Assembly (NCBI RefSeq): GCF_009731355.2
Contig: NZ_AP022810.1
Coordinates: 2,384,001-2,448,000, forward strand
Direction: 5' to 3'
Length of the DNA: 64,000 bases
Source of the DNA: Desulfuromonas sp. AOP6
GTDB taxonomy: Bacteria; Desulfobacterota; Desulfuromonadia; Desulfuromonadales; SZUA-540
Of the stretch, positions 38,416 to 55,369 are shown piece after piece. A model generated the notes under the pieces. That model did no database searches. It had not been told where the DNA came from and worked only from the letters and a program-made list of their open reading frames with translations. The position numbers and the translations under genes are program-made. Position 1 is the first letter of the stretch. The number at the start of each line of letters is the position of its first letter.

Positions 38416-39054
38416 CTACTTCTTAGCCTTAAGGCCTTTTCGGATCTCCACCACAGCATTTTTCGGCCCAGGGATGGCACCTTTAACCAAAATAAGGTTC
38501 TGATCGGGGCGGATATCGACAATCTGCAAATTCTGGGTGGTCACCTTCTTGTTTCCCATCTGACCAGCCATTTTTTTACCCTTGAATACCCTGGAGGGCC
38601 AGGCACTGGCCCCGATGGAGCCGGCAGACCGGTGAAACATAGAGCCATGAGTGGCCCGACCGCCTGCAAAGTTCCAGCGTTTGATGACACCCTGGAAACC
38701 CTTACCCTTACTGATCCCAGTAATGTCGACAATATCGCCAGCTTCGAAAATCCCCTGACAGGTGATCTCGTCGCCAACACTGTATTCATCGACACTCTCA
38801 GCACGAAATTCACGAAGCGTGGAAAAAGCTCCTTTTCCGGCCTTTTTAAAGTGCCCAAGTTCTGGCTTGCTGACACGGTGAATCTTCTTGGCACCAAACC
38901 CTACCTGAACAGCATTGTACCCATCCGTCTCCACGGTTTTTTTCTGGAGAACAACACAGGGACCCGCCTCAACGACCGTAACAGGAATTCTTCTCCCGTC
39001 GATGGCGAAGACCTGGGTCATCCCCAATTTTTTTCCCAAGATTCCATTTATCAT
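38416..39054 (-). CDS. rplC: 50S ribosomal protein L3
   Basis: L3 is an early 50S protein whose loop reaches the peptidyl transferase centre. From ATG 39054 the 212-aa product opens [17 protein letters not shown] and contains [21 protein letters not shown] and [29 protein letters not shown] lies about seven bases before this ATG; the extra 25 residues of the longer frame are not part of the family. Confidence 0.98.
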   Translation of the reverse strand: MINGILGKKLGMTQVFAIDGRRIPVTVVEAGPCVVLQKKTVETDGYNAVQVGFGAKKIHRVSKPELGHFKKAGKGAFSTLREFRAESVDEYSVGDEITCQGIFEAGDIVDITGISKGKGFQGVIKRWNFAGGRATHGSMFHRSAGSIGASAWPSRVFKGKKMAGQMGNKKVTTQNLQIVDIRPDQNLILVKGAIPGPKNAVVEIRKGLKAKK

Positions 39055-39088
39055 CGGACCAACCTTTACCTCAATATGATGATTAATC

Positions 39089-39397
39089 TTAAAGCTTAAT
39101 TTCGACGTCAACCCCGGCAGAGAGATCAAGCTTCATCAAGGCGTCAACGGTCTGCTGGGTCGGCTCGAGAATATCCAGTAAACGCTTGTGCGTGCGCATC
39201 TCGAACTGCTCACGGCTTTTTTTGTCTACGTGGGGACCACGAAGGACGGTGTACTTGTTAATAACCGTCGGCAGAGGAATGGGGCCGGCGATTCTGGCTC
39301 CAGTGCGCTTGGCGGTATCCACGATTTCGTTCACAGACTGATCAAGCAGTTTATGATCGTAAGCCTTCAAACGGATTCTAATCTTCTGGCTCGGCAT
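39089..39397 (-). CDS. rpsJ: 30S ribosomal protein S10
   Basis: S10 (NusE) serves in the 30S head and in antitermination. The 102-aa sequence has [45 protein letters not shown] and the end [15 protein letters not shown]. Start ATG 39397, 15 bases after tuf; this is where the S10 operon joins the str operon. Confidence 0.99.
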   Translation of the reverse strand: MPSQKIRIRLKAYDHKLLDQSVNEIVDTAKRTGARIAGPIPLPTVINKYTVLRGPHVDKKSREQFEMRTHKRLLDILEPTQQTVDALMKLDLSAGVDVEIKL

Positions 39398-39412
39398 GAC
39401 TCTATTCCTCTT

Positions 39413-40603
<1,191 letters not shown>

Positions 40604-40623
40604 AACTAAACCCTCCTCGGCAA

Positions 40624-42702
40624 CTAGCCCTTAACCTTGGCGATAACCTCGTCGGCAATCGCTTTGGGGACCTGCTCATAGTGGTCAAAAACCATGGTGT
40701 AAGTAGCGCGGCCCTGAGTGGCACTGCGCAAATCAGTTGCATAGCCGAACATGTTTGCCAAAGGAACCTGAGAGTTGATAACCTGGGCAGCCCCGCGAGA
40801 CTCCATACCCATGATCCTCCCCCGGCGGCTGTTCAGGTCACCAATAACGTCGCCCATATATTCTTCGGGAACGACAACCTCCACGGCCATAATAGGCTCA
40901 AGAAGTACGGGACCAGCTTTGGCGGCACCCTCTTTAAAACCCATGGAGCCAGCGATCTTAAAAGCCATCTCAGAAGAGTCGACATCGTGGTAGGAGCCGT
41001 CAAAACAGGTGACCTTGACATCAACAATGGGAAAGCCGGCAAGCACGCCATTCTGGGAGGCCTCTTCAGCCCCCTTACCAACAGCGGGAATGTATTCCTT
41101 GGGAATGACACCACCCTTGATAGCGTCGACGAACTCAAAACCGACGCCGGGCTCCTGCGGCTCAATTCGCAGCCAACAATCGCCATACTGACCACGACCA
41201 CCGGACTGACGAACAAACTTACCCTGAACCTCGACCGTCTTGGTGAGCGATTCACGGTAAGCAACCTGGGGAGCACCCACGTTGGCGGCCACCTTAAATT
41301 CACGCATCATGCGGTCGATAATGATCTCCAGGTGAAGCTCACCCATGCCGGAAAGAATGGTCTGGCCGGTTTCCTCATCGGTGTGAACGCGCAGAGAAGG
41401 ATCCTCTTGCACCAGCTTGCCGATGGCAATACCCATTTTTTCCTGATCAGCCTTGGTCTTAGGTTCAACGGCAATACTGATAACCGGCTCGGGAAACTCC
41501 ATTGCTTCAAGAAGACAAACTTCCTTCTCAGAGCAGAGGGTGTCGCCTGTCGTGGTATATTTCAAACCGACCGCCGCAGCGATATCACCCGAATAGACCT
41601 GTTTGATTTCTTCACGCTTATTGGCGTGCATCTTCAAGATGCGTCCAATGCGCTCCTTCTTGTCCTTAGTGGAGTTGAAGACGCTCGAACCGGACTCAAC
41701 GACACCAGAATAAACGCGGAAAAAGGTCAACTGCCCGACAAAGGGATCTGTCATGATCTTGAAGGCAAGAGCGGCAAAGGGCCCACTGTCATCGGCAGGA
41801 CGAGTGATGTCTTCCAGCGTGACAGGATCTATTCCCTTAATCGGCGGGACATCAGTCGGAGCAGGCATGTAATCAACAACAGCATCCAGAAGATTCTGAA
41901 CACCCTTGTTCTTAAAGGAAGACCCACACAGAACAGGATTGATGGCCAAATTCATTGTGGCCTTGCGAATACCGGCCTTGAGCTCCTTATTGGAAATCTC
42001 CTCGCCACCGAGGTACTTATCCATCAAGGCATCGTCATGGGAACACACTTCCTCAACGAGCTTTTCACGGGCTTCGCGAACGTCATCCACCATCTCAGCC
42101 GGGATCTCGATGACGTCGTATTTAGCCCCAAGAGACTCGTCATCCCAGACTATGGCACGCATTTCAACGAGATCAACAACACCCTTGAAATAATCTTCTT
42201 TACCAATGGGAAGCTGAATAGGGACAGGATTGGCACCAAGACGGTCGCGCATCATGCTTACACCGCGACCAAAGTCAGCCCCGACGCGATCCATCTTGTT
42301 GACGAAGGCCATTCGCGGAACGCCATACTTGTCTGCCTGGCGCCAAACGGTTTCCGACTGAGGTTCAACACCACCAACAGAACAAAAAACCGCAATAGCT
42401 CCATCGAGAACACGCAAAGAGCGCTCTACTTCGATAGTAAAGTCAACATGGCCAGGAGTGTCTATAATATTGATACGGTGATCACCCCAAAAACAGGTTG
42501 TCGCAGCAGAGGTGATCGTAATACCACGCTCCTGCTCCTGCTCCATCCAGTCCATGGTGGCAGCGCCGTCATGGACCTCACCTATTTTATGGGAGACACC
42601 AGTGTAGAACAGAATACGTTCGGTCGTCGTAGTTTTACCGGCATCAATGTGCGCCATGATGCCAATGTTACGCGTTTTAGCGAGTGATACTTTTCGTGCC
42701 AC
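40624..42702 (-). CDS. fusA: Elongation factor G
   Basis: EF-G drives translocation and, with RRF, recycling. The 692-aa protein has the P-loop AHIDAGKT (17-24), [22 protein letters not shown] (from about 82), [10 protein letters not shown], and the C-terminal domains with [18 protein letters not shown] and the end region [34 protein letters not shown] (near 615-650). The start is GTG at 42702. It is the single EF-G gene in the window. Confidence 0.98.
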   Translation of the reverse strand: MARKVSLAKTRNIGIMAHIDAGKTTTTERILFYTGVSHKIGEVHDGAATMDWMEQEQERGITITSAATTCFWGDHRINIIDTPGHVDFTIEVERSLRVLDGAIAVFCSVGGVEPQSETVWRQADKYGVPRMAFVNKMDRVGADFGRGVSMMRDRLGANPVPIQLPIGKEDYFKGVVDLVEMRAIVWDDESLGAKYDVIEIPAEMVDDVREAREKLVEEVCSHDDALMDKYLGGEEISNKELKAGIRKATMNLAINPVLCGSSFKNKGVQNLLDAVVDYMPAPTDVPPIKGIDPVTLEDITRPADDSGPFAALAFKIMTDPFVGQLTFFRVYSGVVESGSSVFNSTKDKKERIGRILKMHANKREEIKQVYSGDIAAAVGLKYTTTGDTLCSEKEVCLLEAMEFPEPVISIAVEPKTKADQEKMGIAIGKLVQEDPSLRVHTDEETGQTILSGMGELHLEIIIDRMMREFKVAANVGAPQVAYRESLTKTVEVQGKFVRQSGGRGQYGDCWLRIEPQEPGVGFEFVDAIKGGVIPKEYIPAVGKGAEEASQNGVLAGFPIVDVKVTCFDGSYHDVDSSEMAFKIAGSMGFKEGAAKAGPVLLEPIMAVEVVVPEEYMGDVIGDLNSRRGRIMGMESRGAAQVINSQVPLANMFGYATDLRSATQGRATYTMVFDHYEQVPKAIADEVIAKVKG

Positions 42703-42738
42703 TGTAATTGATCCTTTCAGGGTCCCGCGATCGCAATC

Positions 42739-43209
42739 CTACCAACGGTAATGAGCAAAGGCCTTGTTCGCTTCAGCCATGCGGTGGGTATCTTCCTTCT
42801 TCTTCACAGAAGCACCGCGATTATTGGCGGCATCAAGAAGCTCTCCCGCCAGACGCTCCTCCATGGTCTTCTCACCACGAGCGCGGGAATAGGTCATAAT
42901 CCAGCGCATTGCGAGGGCACTCCTACGTTCGGCGCGCACCTCAACGGGAACCTGATAAGTCGAGCCACCCACACGACGAGACTTAACCTCCACCACCGGG
43001 CGAACATTCTCCATGGCCTTCTTAAAAACATCCAGCGGCTCATCACTAACCCTGGAGGAGATAAGATCAAAAGCGCCATAGACGATACTCTCAGCAGTGC
43101 TCTTCTTACCATCCAACATGAGGAAGTTAACAAACTTCGCCACCAGACGATCACCATATTTAGGATCGGGAAGAATAACCCGCTTAGCAACTTCTCTTCT
43201 TCTCGGCAT
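42739..43209 (-). CDS. rpsG: 30S ribosomal protein S7
   Basis: S7 nucleates 30S head assembly and sits at the E site. The 156-aa sequence has [53 protein letters not shown] and [20 protein letters not shown]-like end ([21 protein letters not shown], final 21 residues shown only in part here). Start ATG 43209. Standard position after rpsL. Confidence 0.98.
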   Translation of the reverse strand: MPRRREVAKRVILPDPKYGDRLVAKFVNFLMLDGKKSTAESIVYGAFDLISSRVSDEPLDVFKKAMENVRPVVEVKSRRVGGSTYQVPVEVRAERRSALAMRWIMTYSRARGEKTMEERLAGELLDAANNRGASVKKKEDTHRMAEANKAFAHYRW

Positions 43210-43231
43210 AGTTTCCTCTCAGCCTCATACT

Positions 43232-43603
43232 TTATTTAGGGCGCTTGGCACCGTACTTTGAACGACCCTGCTTACGATTTTTAACACCAGCAAGATCAAG
43301 GGTTCCACGGACAATATGATAACGTACGCCCGGCAGGTCCTTGACGCGGCCGCCACGAATCAAAACCACAGAGTGCTCCTGGAGATTATGGCCCACCCCA
43401 GGAATGTAAGAGGTCACTACGACACCGTTGGTGAGGCGCACACGTGCCACTTTACGAAGAGCAGAGTTCGGCTTTTTTGGAGTCGTGGTATAGACGCGGG
43501 TACACACTCCACGCTTCTGAGGGTTACTCTTAAGCGCTGGCGCGGTAGATTTTCTTTCTTTTTTTTCGCGTCCATTGCGGATCAACTGATTAATAGTCGG
43601 CAT
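43232..43603 (-). CDS. rpsL: 30S ribosomal protein S12
   Basis: S12 controls decoding accuracy and is the streptomycin-resistance protein. The 123-aa sequence shows [15 protein letters not shown], the decoding loop [12 protein letters not shown] (lysines at 43 and 44), [22 protein letters not shown] (near 78) and [12 protein letters not shown]43 is the wild-type sensitive form. First gene of the str operon, with a strong promoter upstream. Confidence 0.99.
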   Translation of the reverse strand: MPTINQLIRNGREKKERKSTAPALKSNPQKRGVCTRVYTTTPKKPNSALRKVARVRLTNGVVVTSYIPGVGHNLQEHSVVLIRGGRVKDLPGVRYHIVRGTLDLAGVKNRKQGRSKYGAKRPK

Positions 43604-43675
43604 CTACATACTCCCGATAAACGTATTCTCAATGTTGAAAGAACAAAAGATTTACAACAGGGGAAAAACCCGCAA

Positions 43676-43704
43676 ACATTATCAATCTGCCCCTACTTTG
43701 TCAA
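43676..43704 (-). promoter_or_regulatory. Strong promoter of the str-S10-spc-alpha super-operon
   Basis: On the minus strand a perfect TTGACA (43704-43699) is 17 bases from TAATGT (43681-43676). It lies between the hairpin after rpoC and rpsL, leaving a leader of about 65 bases. No other promoter as good was seen across the 19 kb of ribosomal genes down to rplQ. Confidence 0.8.
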
Positions 43705-43712
43705 GGCATTTT

Positions 43713-43746
43713 TTAGGCCACTGCGAAAAAAGACGCAGTGGCCTAA
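43713..43746 (-). terminator. Perfect 13-bp hairpin after rpoC (terminator-like)
   Basis: TTAGGCCACTGCG (43713-43725) is exactly complementary to 43734-43746 with an eight-base loop. It begins 22 bases after the rpoC stop, as a terminator would. On the minus strand, however, the stem is followed by A, not T, and the T-rich run is inside the loop. It may be a 3'-end processing or stabilising hairpin, or a factor-assisted terminator. Confidence 0.55.
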
Positions 43747-43767
43747 TTTCAGTGTATTTCTGTACAG

Positions 43768-46700
43768 TTACTCAACAGAGACATCTTCGCTCTCTTCGAC
43801 AATATCCTCATCGATATCGTCCTCATAGACCTCGATCACCTCTTGCGGTTCCTCAATATTAAGCTTGGCACTGCGGTATTTGGAGATACCCGTGCCGGCA
43901 GGAATCAAGCGTCCCATGATGACGTTTTCTTTGAGCCCACGCAGAAAATCGACCTTCCCCTCGATGGCAGCCTGAGTCAACACCTTGGTCGTCTCCTGGA
44001 AGGAGGCGGCGGAGATAAAAGACTCGGTCGACAGAGAGGCCTTGGTAATCCCCAGCATCAGAGGCTCACCGACGGCCGGCTGACCCTCTTCGCCCATAAC
44101 ACGCAGGTTCTCCTGTTCAAACTCCCACCTCTCAACCTGGTCATCAAGAAGGAATCGTGTATCCCCAACCTCTTTGATGCGAACCCGGCGCAGCATCTGA
44201 CGCACGATCGTTTCGATATGCTTGTCGTTGATCTTAACGCCCTGGAGTCGATAGACCTCCTGTACTTCGTCAACGAGGTATTTGGCCAATTCCTTCTCGC
44301 CCAGGACACGTAGAATGTCGTGGGGGTTGCTGGAGCCATCCATCAGAGCCTCACCGGCCTTGACGGAATCGCCCTCGTGAACGCTGATATGCTTCCCCTT
44401 GGGAATCAGATACTCCTTCGGTTCACCCACCTCCGGGGTAACGATGACCTTGCGCTTGCCCTTGGAATCCTTGCCGTAGGAGACAACCCCATCGATCTCA
44501 GAAATAACAGCAAACTCCTTGGGCTTACGGGCCTCGAAGAGCTCAGCAACCCGCGGCAGACCACCGGTGATGTCTTTTGTTTTGGTAGTTTCCCTTGGGA
44601 TTTTGGCCAGAATATCACCGGCGCCCACAAGGGCATCTTCGGTAACGACTATATTGGCGCCAACGGGAAGCATGTAGCGGGCAGCGGCGCCACTAGGCAA
44701 TTTTACAGTCTTGCCGTCTTCATCCTTCAGGGTGATACGAGGCCGACGATCGGCTGCCTTGGACTCAATGATGACCTTACGGGACAACCCTGTCACATCA
44801 TCGAGCTGCTCCTCCATGCTGACCCCTTCGATGACATCACCGAAGTGTACCCGACCGGAGCCTTCCGTAAGGATCGGCATGGTGTAGGGATCCCACTCGG
44901 CAATCAGGCCACCAGCCTTGATGGCGCCGTCGGGGCCAACACGCAGCTTAGCCCCATACACAACACCATAGCGCTCACGTTCACGGCCGGTTTCATCAAT
45001 AACAGCGACCTCGCCATTGCGATTCATGACAACATGGAACCCGGCGCTGTCGACAACCGTGTTCAGATTGATGTATCGAAGCGTCCCGTCGAAACGGGCT
45101 TCAAGAGAGGTCTGCTCAGCGCGACGCGACGCGGTACCCCCGATATGGAAAGTACGCATGGTAAGCTGTGTGCCAGGTTCACCAATGGACTGGGCGGCAA
45201 TAACCCCGACAGCTTCACCCAGGTTGACCATGTGCCCGCGAGCCAGATCGCGACCATAACAGGTAGCGCAGATACCTCGACGACTTTGGCATGTCAGTAC
45301 AGACCGTATTTTAAGCTTCTCAATGCCTGAATTCTCGATTTTGGTCACCAGGGTCTCATCGATTTCCTGGTTCGCCTCCACAAGAATATCCCCTGTTACA
45401 GGGTCCAGCACATCTTCAAGGGCTGAACGGCCGAGAATCCTGTCTCCGAGTGGTTCAATGACTTCGCCACCCTCAGTGAGAGATGAAACGAGGATGCCGT
45501 CAAGGGTGCCACAGTCAAGCTCAGTGATAATGGCGTCCTGGGCAACGTCAACAAGACGGCGCGTCAGGTAACCGGAATTTGCCGTCTTGAGCGCCGTGTC
45601 AGCTAGACCTTTGCGGGCACCGTGGGTCGAGATGAAGTACTGCAGAACAGTCAAACCCTCACGGAAGTTAGCCGTAATCGGCGTCTCGATGATCTCACCG
45701 GAGGGCTTCGCCATCAGCCCGCGCATACCGGCAAGCTGCCGAATCTGCTGAGCACTGCCTCGGGCTCCAGAGTCCGCCATCATATGGATGGCATTGAAGG
45801 AAGGAATCTTGACCTGCTCGCCGGACTCCGGGTCCGTCAGCACGTCAACCGAGAGGTTGCCCAGCATGATGCCGGCGATATCTTCGGTACACTTGGCCCA
45901 GATGTCGATGACTTTATTGTAACGCTCGCCATCGGTGATCAGACCTTCTGTGTACTGATTCTGTATTTCCGTAACCTCTTGAACGGCCTTGTCAATATAT
46001 TCCTGCTTGGCGGCAGGAATAACCATATCGTCGAGACAAATAGAAATACCCGCAATTGTAGAAAAGCGATAACCCGTATCCTTAAGGCGGTCGGCAAGGA
46101 TGACGGTTTCCTTGGGACCAGCCAGACGGAAGGCCGTGTCGATCAACTCAGCCACCTGTTTTTTGGTCATCGTCCGGTTGATGTGTTCAAAGGGAATGGA
46201 TGTCGGAACGATTTCGCGCAACAGCACCCGCCCTACCGTCGTATCGACCAGCGCAACCTCGCGCCCCTCGCCGGTCACCATGCGAACCTTGATCTTGGCC
46301 TGCAGGTCAGCCTCGCCAGCGTCATAGGCAATACGCACTTCTTCGGGAGAGAAGAAGCTTTTGCTGTCACCTTTAACAAAGGCTCGCTCACGAGTCATGT
46401 AATAGAGACCAAGAATCATGTCCTGCGAGGGCACAATAATGGGCTTGCCATTGGCGGGCGACAGGATGTTGTTGGTCGACATCATCAGTACCCGGGCCTC
46501 GATCTGACTCTCGATAGAAAGAGGCAGATGCACGGCCATCTGGTCACCGTCGAAGTCGGCGTTAAAAGCGGTACAGACCAAGGGGTGCAGTTGTATCGCC
46601 TTGCCTTCGATAAGAACCGGCTCAAAAGCCTGGATTCCCAAACGATGCAGAGTCGGGGCCCGGTTCAGCATGACCGGGTGTTCCCGAATGACCTCGTCAA

Positions 46701-47934
46701 GGACATCCCAGACCTCCGGCTTCTCCTTCTCGACCAGCTTCTTGGCACTTTTGATGGTGGTGCAATAGCCCCGCTCTTCCAGCTTGTTATAGATGAACGG
46801 CTTGAACAACTCCAGAGCCATCTTCTTGGGCAGACCACACTGATGGAGTTTGAGTTCCGGGCCAACAACGATAACAGAACGACCAGAATAATCGACACGT
46901 TTACCCAGCAGGTTTTGGCGGAAACGTCCCCCCTTACCCTTGAGCATGTCTGAAAGAGACTTCAGGGGACGCTTATTGGGACCGGTGATGGCGCGTCCGC
47001 GCCGCCCGTTGTCGAAAAGGGCGTCTACCGACTCCTGCAGCATTCTTTTTTCATTGCGGATGATGACCTCAGGGGCCCGCAGTTCAATCAATCGCTTAAG
47101 GCGATTATTACGATTGATTACCCTCCGGTAAAGATCATTAAGGTCCGACGTTGCGAAGCGCCCCCCATCAAGGGGGACCAAAGGACGCAGCTCAGGTGGA
47201 AGAACAGGAATAGCTTCAAGAATCATCCACTCGGGACGATTGCCGCTCACCTTGAAAGCCTCCACGACCTTAAGGCGCTTGGCGACCTTTTTCCGCTTGG
47301 CCTCGCTGGCCGCTTCGCGCATCTCAACACGCAGAGACTGTGACAGTTCGTCGAGTTCAATAGTGGTCAGCATTTCCCTGACCGCTTCGGCACCCATGGC
47401 CGCCGTAAACTGCCCGGCAAACTCATCCATCAGTTCACGATACTTGTCTTCGCTCAGTATCTGACCGACGGCAAGGGTCGTATCACCCTTGTCCAGAACA
47501 ACATAGGCTTCAAAATAGAGGACGCGTTCTACCTCTTTGAGGGTAAGATCAAGCAGTGTTGCAATACGTGAAGGCAATGACTTGAGAAACCAGATATGGG
47601 CCACCGGACACGCCAGGTCAATGTGCCCAAGACGCTCCCGTCGTACCTTGCTGGGAATAACCTCAACACCGCATTTCTCGCAGACAATGCCGCGATGTTT
47701 CATGCGTTTGTACTTACCGCAGTTACACTCATAGTCCTTAGTCGGGCCGAAGATTTTGGCGCAGAAAAGACCGTCGCGCTCCGGCTTGAAGGTGCGGTAG
47801 TTAATGGTTTCCGGTTTTTTGACCTCACCAAAGGACCGCTCGCGGATCTTGTCCGGAGAAGCCAGCGAAAGGCGGATCGAGTTGAAATTGAGGGGATCCT
47901 TCGGTCGCTCAAAAAAGCTGAAAATATCGTCCAA
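43768..47934 (-). CDS. rpoC: RNA polymerase beta' subunit
   Basis: RpoC forms one side of the RNA polymerase cleft and carries the catalytic magnesium. The 1388-aa protein has zinc site 1 (C70, C72, C85, C88), the metal motif NADFDGDQM near residue 460, zinc site 2 with [13 protein letters not shown], and the trigger-loop region. The C-terminal tail is acidic. The start is TTG at 47934, seven bases after a perfect AAGGAGG; the ATG overlapping that site is out of frame. The gene follows rpoB by 27 bases. Confidence 0.98.
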   Translation of the reverse strand: MDDIFSFFERPKDPLNFNSIRLSLASPDKIRERSFGEVKKPETINYRTFKPERDGLFCAKIFGPTKDYECNCGKYKRMKHRGIVCEKCGVEVIPSKVRRERLGHIDLACPVAHIWFLKSLPSRIATLLDLTLKEVERVLYFEAYVVLDKGDTTLAVGQILSEDKYRELMDEFAGQFTAAMGAEAVREMLTTIELDELSQSLRVEMREAASEAKRKKVAKRLKVVEAFKVSGNRPEWMILEAIPVLPPELRPLVPLDGGRFATSDLNDLYRRVINRNNRLKRLIELRAPEVIIRNEKRMLQESVDALFDNGRRGRAITGPNKRPLKSLSDMLKGKGGRFRQNLLGKRVDYSGRSVIVVGPELKLHQCGLPKKMALELFKPFIYNKLEERGYCTTIKSAKKLVEKEKPEVWDVLDEVIREHPVMLNRAPTLHRLGIQAFEPVLIEGKAIQLHPLVCTAFNADFDGDQMAVHLPLSIESQIEARVLMMSTNNILSPANGKPIIVPSQDMILGLYYMTRERAFVKGDSKSFFSPEEVRIAYDAGEADLQAKIKVRMVTGEGREVALVDTTVGRVLLREIVPTSIPFEHINRTMTKKQVAELIDTAFRLAGPKETVILADRLKDTGYRFSTIAGISICLDDMVIPAAKQEYIDKAVQEVTEIQNQYTEGLITDGERYNKVIDIWAKCTEDIAGIMLGNLSVDVLTDPESGEQVKIPSFNAIHMMADSGARGSAQQIRQLAGMRGLMAKPSGEIIETPITANFREGLTVLQYFISTHGARKGLADTALKTANSGYLTRRLVDVAQDAIITELDCGTLDGILVSSLTEGGEVIEPLGDRILGRSALEDVLDPVTGDILVEANQEIDETLVTKIENSGIEKLKIRSVLTCQSRRGICATCYGRDLARGHMVNLGEAVGVIAAQSIGEPGTQLTMRTFHIGGTASRRAEQTSLEARFDGTLRYINLNTVVDSAGFHVVMNRNGEVAVIDETGRERERYGVVYGAKLRVGPDGAIKAGGLIAEWDPYTMPILTEGSGRVHFGDVIEGVSMEEQLDDVTGLSRKVIIESKAADRRPRITLKDEDGKTVKLPSGAAARYMLPVGANIVVTEDALVGAGDILAKIPRETTKTKDITGGLPRVAELFEARKPKEFAVISEIDGVVSYGKDSKGKRKVIVTPEVGEPKEYLIPKGKHISVHEGDSVKAGEALMDGSSNPHDILRVLGEKELAKYLVDEVQEVYRLQGVKINDKHIETIVRQMLRRVRIKEVGDTRFLLDDQVERWEFEQENLRVMGEEGQPAVGEPLMLGITKASLSTESFISAASFQETTKVLTQAAIEGKVDFLRGLKENVIMGRLIPAGTGISKYRSAKLNIEEPQEVIEVYEDDIDEDIVEESEDVSVE

Positions 47935-47961
47935 AGCACATCCTCCTTATAGGATGGTGGT

Positions 47962-52071
<4,110 letters not shown>

Positions 52072-52100
52072 GATTTCTCCTTTAGGTAACGAAAGTAGAA

Positions 52101-52131
52101 TAGCCAAGGCCGCACAAGGCGACCTTGGCTA
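52101..52131 (-). promoter_or_regulatory. Hairpin between rplL and rpoB
   Basis: A perfect 9-bp stem (52131-52123 with 52109-52101, TAGCCAAGG/CCTTGGCTA) with a 13-base loop sits in the 83-base gap. There is no real T run after it. By analogy with the well-known E. coli rplL-rpoB attenuator and RNase III site, it may set the ratio of ribosomal protein to polymerase expression or be a processing site. Confidence 0.6.
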
Positions 52132-52154
52132 ATGGCGAAACTATGGGAAGGGAA

Positions 52155-52535
52155 CTACTTGAGTTCCACAGTGGCGCCAGCTTCAACGAGCTGCTTCTTG
52201 AGCTCTTCAGCTTCAGCCTTGGGCAGGGCTTCTTTAACGGTCTGAGGGGCACCGTCAACGAGGTCCTTGGCTTCTTTGAGCCCGAGGCCCGTAGCAGCGC
52301 GAACCACCTTGATAACGTTGATTTTCTTGTCGCCGGCACTGGAAAGGACGACATCAAACTCATCTTTTTCCTCAGCGGGAGCAGCGCCAGCAGCGGGTGC
52401 GGCAGCGGCCACAGCCACGGGTGCAGATGCAGATACGCCGAACTTCTCTTCAAGCTCCTTGACGAGCTCAGCCAGCTCAAGCACGTTCATTTTTTCGATA
52501 AATTCGATAACTTGCTCTTTAGTGATGTCAGCCAT
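52155..52535 (-). CDS. rplL: 50S ribosomal protein L7/L12
   Basis: L7/L12 forms the flexible stalk that recruits translation factors. The 126-aa protein has the N-terminal dimer domain (about 1-33), an Ala-rich hinge (about 36-53) and the C-terminal factor-binding domain with [25 protein letters not shown] (near 72). Start ATG 52535. Confidence 0.98.
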   Translation of the reverse strand: MADITKEQVIEFIEKMNVLELAELVKELEEKFGVSASAPVAVAAAAPAAGAAPAEEKDEFDVVLSSAGDKKINVIKVVRAATGLGLKEAKDLVDGAPQTVKEALPKAEAEELKKQLVEAGATVELK

Positions 52536-52580
52536 GGTCTGTATTCCTCCGTAACGTAATATGCGTCAAATGGTTTAAAA

Positions 52581-53099
52581 TTAAGCTGCTTTTTTGTCTT
52601 GAATAGCTGCCAGCACCTGCACCAGCGAGCGCGGGATGGCTGCAAGCACACCAACAAAGTTGGAAGCAGGGGCATTAAGCGATCCAAGGACTTTGGCCAG
52701 CAGAACCTCACGGCTCGGCAGATCAGCCAGAGCCTCGACCTGTGCCAGGCTTAGCAAGCTGCCATTAAGGGCTCCGACCTTTAGAGCAAAGGTCTTGTTG
52801 GCCTTGGCAAACTCGGACAGAATTTTGGCGGGGGCCACAGGATCTGATCCTGCGATGGCGATCGCTGTGGGGCCGGCAAGATGGTCGGAAAGGCACTCGA
52901 TGGAAGTTCCCTTAGCGGCCAACTTCAGCAGAGTGTTCTTGACGACGCGATATTCAACGCCTGCCTCACGAAGCTCACCACGCAGCTTATCAACCTGTTC
53001 CACGTTGAGTCCGCGATAGTCTGCAAGAAAGGCGGCCTTGGCCGACTCCAGCTTTTCACTCAACTCGGCGACAATCTGTTCTTTGCTGCTCTTGTTCAA
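52581..53099 (-). CDS. rplJ: 50S ribosomal protein L10
   Basis: L10 anchors the L7/L12 stalk to 23S rRNA. From TTG 53099 the protein is 172 aa and opens [29 protein letters not shown] lies seven bases before this TTG. The ATG 18 bases upstream would place the ribosome-binding site inside the coding region and is rejected. The L10 RNA-binding domain is intact. An L10-type leader lies upstream. Confidence 0.96.
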   Translation of the reverse strand: MNKSSKEQIVAELSEKLESAKAAFLADYRGLNVEQVDKLRGELREAGVEYRVVKNTLLKLAAKGTSIECLSDHLAGPTAIAIAGSDPVAPAKILSEFAKANKTFALKVGALNGSLLSLAQVEALADLPSREVLLAKVLGSLNAPASNFVGVLAAIPRSLVQVLAAIQDKKAA

Positions 53100-53119
53100 C
53101 GTCTCTCCTCCTTTCATTG

Positions 53120-53255
53120 AGATTTAGGGATACACTATCCCTTGCCCCAGTCTGAGGTCATGGAGTGAGACGAAACCTCGATCCATTGTTCCAGCCTCGG
53201 CAGGCAGTCAATCTTTTAAGCGCCCTTGAAGGCGCACCTGCTGTCTTTGACCGGG
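53120..53255 (-). promoter_or_regulatory. L10 leader (autoregulatory RNA) before rplJ-rplL
   Basis: The 213-base gap between rplA and rplJ contains features of the L10/L12-binding leader: GACAGCAGGTGCGC, a hairpin GCGCC...GGCGC (53235-53220), then CTGCCTGCCGAGG (about 53208-53196), and a short stem GGGATA/TATCCC (53139-53127 region) next to the start. In known cases the L10-L12 complex binds here and stops rplJ translation. Another hairpin (CGCCCC/GGGGCG, about 53278-53293) is nearer to rplA. The assignment is from remembered consensus. Confidence 0.65.
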
Positions 53256-53312
53256 AGCGTTATGTAAACCACCAACCGCCCCCAGGGGGGCGACTGTCGT
53301 TCGACAGAAATT

Positions 53313-54014
53313 TTATTTAACCATCGCCTGCAAAGCAGTGACATCGACATTGAGGCCGGGTCCCATCGTGCTGGAGATGCTGACCTTTTTAAGGTAAGTC
53401 CCTTTGGATGTGGCGGGCTTAGCCTTAACAAGAGCATCAACCAGGCTGACGACATTTTCCTTTAGTTTTTCCACATCAAAGGAAACCTTGCCGACAGGAG
53501 CATGCACAATACCTGCTTTCTCAACACGGTATTCTATCTTGCCCGATTTGGCCTCGGTAACAGCCCGCCCGACGTCGAAAGTGACAGTACCGACCTTGGG
53601 GTTGGGCATGAGACCACGGGGACCAAGAAGCTTTCCGATTTTACCAACCGTACCCATCATGTCCGGGGTGGCGATCGCGGTATCAAAATCGTACCAGCCT
53701 TCCTGGATTTTGGCTACGAGATCATCGGCCCCGACGTAGTCGGCCCCAGCAGTGGTGGCCTCCTGGGCCTTCTCACCCTTGGCAAAGACGAGAACCCGGA
53801 CAGTCTTCCCGAGACCATTAGGTAGCACAACGGCACCACGAACCATCTGATCCGCTTTACGTGGATCCACACCGAGGCGGATGGAGACATCGACCGTTTC
53901 GTCAAATTTAGCGAAAGAAGTCTCCTTGACAAGAGCAAGAGCCTCCTCAATGGGATAGGCATTTGTTCTGTCTATCTTGGCCTTAGCTTGAGTATGTTTT
54001 TTTCCTGCACTCAT
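53313..54014 (-). CDS. rplA: 50S ribosomal protein L1
   Basis: L1 forms the mobile stalk at the E site. From ATG 54014, six bases after CTGGAG, it is 233 aa, with [27 protein letters not shown] (near 40), [27 protein letters not shown] (near 119) and the end [16 protein letters not shown]. In E. coli it represses the L11 operon. Confidence 0.98.
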   Translation of the reverse strand: MSAGKKHTQAKAKIDRTNAYPIEEALALVKETSFAKFDETVDVSIRLGVDPRKADQMVRGAVVLPNGLGKTVRVLVFAKGEKAQEATTAGADYVGADDLVAKIQEGWYDFDTAIATPDMMGTVGKIGKLLGPRGLMPNPKVGTVTFDVGRAVTEAKSGKIEYRVEKAGIVHAPVGKVSFDVEKLKENVVSLVDALVKAKPATSKGTYLKKVSISSTMGPGLNVDVTALQAMVK

Positions 54015-54026
54015 TTGCAACTCCAG

Positions 54027-54449
54027 TTAAACGACTTCGAGGCCCATGCTGCGGGCGGTGCCTTCAATAGTAAGGATTGCCTTTTCGATATCAAAGGCAT
54101 TGAGGTCCGGCATTTTCAGCTCGGCAATCTCCCTGACCTGATCCTTGGTAACCTTTCCCACCTTGTTCTTATTCGGTACGCCGGAGCCCTTAGGAATCTT
54201 GGCGGCCTTCATGAGAAGAACGGCTGCGGGAGGCGTCTTGGTAATAAAGGAAAAGGACCGGTCGGCGTAGACGGTAATGACAACAGGGGTAATCATCCCA
54301 TCCTGTGCCTGGGTCTTTGCATTGAACGCCTTGCAGAATTCCATGATGTTGACCCCATGCTGGCCGAGTGCGGGGCCGACCGGCGGCGAAGGGTTCGCCT
54401 TGCCGGCAGGTATCTGCAGTTTAATCAAACCAACAACCTTCTTGGCCAT
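54027..54449 (-). CDS. rplK: 50S ribosomal protein L11
   Basis: L11 is part of the GTPase-associated centre and is the thiostrepton-site protein. The 140-aa protein begins [42 protein letters not shown] (residues 2-43, in parts: [19 protein letters not shown]). It ends with [14 protein letters not shown]. Start ATG 54449, next to nusG. Confidence 0.98.
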   Translation of the reverse strand: MAKKVVGLIKLQIPAGKANPSPPVGPALGQHGVNIMEFCKAFNAKTQAQDGMITPVVITVYADRSFSFITKTPPAAVLLMKAAKIPKGSGVPNKNKVGKVTKDQVREIAELKMPDLNAFDIEKAILTIEGTARSMGLEVV

Positions 54450-54485
54450 GAGTGACTCCTTGAGTTTATCTTGTTAGAACCAGTA

Positions 54486-55019
54486 CTAACTGGTTTTTTC
54501 TACCTGGATGAATTCCAATTCGACCGGGGTTACCCGTCCGAAAATGCTGACCATGACCTTAAGCTTGCCCTTGTCGGGCTTCACGTCCTCAACCACGCCA
54601 GTAAAGTTAAGGAAAGGACCATCGACAACGCGAACGGTTTCACCGACTTCGAACTCAACCTTTGGCTTGGGTCGCTCCACGCCCTCTTCAATGCGGGAAG
54701 TGATCTTGGCCACTTCCTCATCAGGGATGGAAGGCGGTGCTGTACCCCCTCCTACAAACCCGGTAACCTTTGGTATATCTTTAACTATGTGCCAGGTTTC
54801 GTTATTCAACTCCATCTGGACAAGTATATAGCCTGGGAAAAATTTACGGGTAGACGTCTTGCGCTCACCCTTTTTCAACTCGACCACTGTTTCGGAGGGA
54901 ATCAGAATTTCACCGAAGAATTCTTCCGCCTCAAGAGATCGAATCCGCTCCTCCAGATTGAGCTTTACCTTGTTTTCAAATCCAGAGTAGGTATGTACGC
55001 CGTACCATTTTTTTGCCAT
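54486..55019 (-). CDS. nusG: Transcription termination/antitermination factor NusG
   Basis: NusG couples RNA polymerase to Rho and ribosomes. The 177-aa protein has the NGN domain ([41 protein letters not shown]) and a C-terminal KOW domain ([21 protein letters not shown]). It follows secE by 16 bases, the standard order. Confidence 0.98.
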   Translation of the reverse strand: MAKKWYGVHTYSGFENKVKLNLEERIRSLEAEEFFGEILIPSETVVELKKGERKTSTRKFFPGYILVQMELNNETWHIVKDIPKVTGFVGGGTAPPSIPDEEVAKITSRIEEGVERPKPKVEFEVGETVRVVDGPFLNFTGVVEDVKPDKGKLKVMVSIFGRVTPVELEFIQVEKTS

Positions 55020-55035
55020 ATCAGCTTCTCCCTTA

Positions 55036-55221
55036 TCAACTCAGGAGCGCGCGAATCACCGCGGAGAGAGCTGAGTCCACAACCCACAAAAACACGGCAA
55101 CGACGAAGACCAGAACGATAACAACCGTTGTGGACGCGATAGTGTCCTTGCGCGTCGGCCAGGTAACTTTTTTAAGCTCACCCTTTACGTTCGTCAAAAA
55201 CTCAGTCGTTTTGGCAAGCAC
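55036..55221 (-). CDS. secE: Preprotein translocase subunit SecE
   Basis: SecE clamps SecY. At 61 aa it is the short one-span form: an amphipathic helix (EFLTNVKGELKKVTWPTRKDT) then one membrane segment (about residues 32-50, VVIVLVFVVAVFLWVVD). The start is GTG at 55221 with AAGGGG eight bases upstream. It lies between tRNA-Trp and nusG. Confidence 0.96.
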   Translation of the reverse strand: MLAKTTEFLTNVKGELKKVTWPTRKDTIASTTVVIVLVFVVAVFLWVVDSALSAVIRALLS

Positions 55222-55254
55222 TATAAAAACCCCTTTGGAGTATGACCATCAAAT

Positions 55255-55331
55255 TGGCAGGCCAGGAGGGACTCGAACCCCCAACACCCGGTTTTGGAGA
55301 CCGGTGCTCTAGCCATTAGAGCTACTGGCCT
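55255..55331 (-). tRNA. tRNA-Trp (CCA)
   Basis: Complete cloverleaf: 7-bp acceptor (AGGCCAG/CTGGCCT), anticodon loop CTCCAAA with anticodon CCA, T-loop TTCGAGT, and an encoded CCA at the 3' end. 77 bases. It lies between rpmG and secE, its usual place in this group of operons. Confidence 0.97.
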
Positions 55332-55369
55332 GCATGCAGAAAACTGCGCGCCTCTTCAGCCGTTCGCCC

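Noticed and set aside
40681-42687. A 668-codon open frame on the plus strand opposite fusA, and similar long frames opposite tuf (39188-40609, 55564-56856) and rpoC (45622-46953)
   Set aside because: They are shadows of strongly coding genes with biased codons. They show no ribosome-binding site, no recognisable domain, and the two tuf shadows match only because tuf is duplicated.
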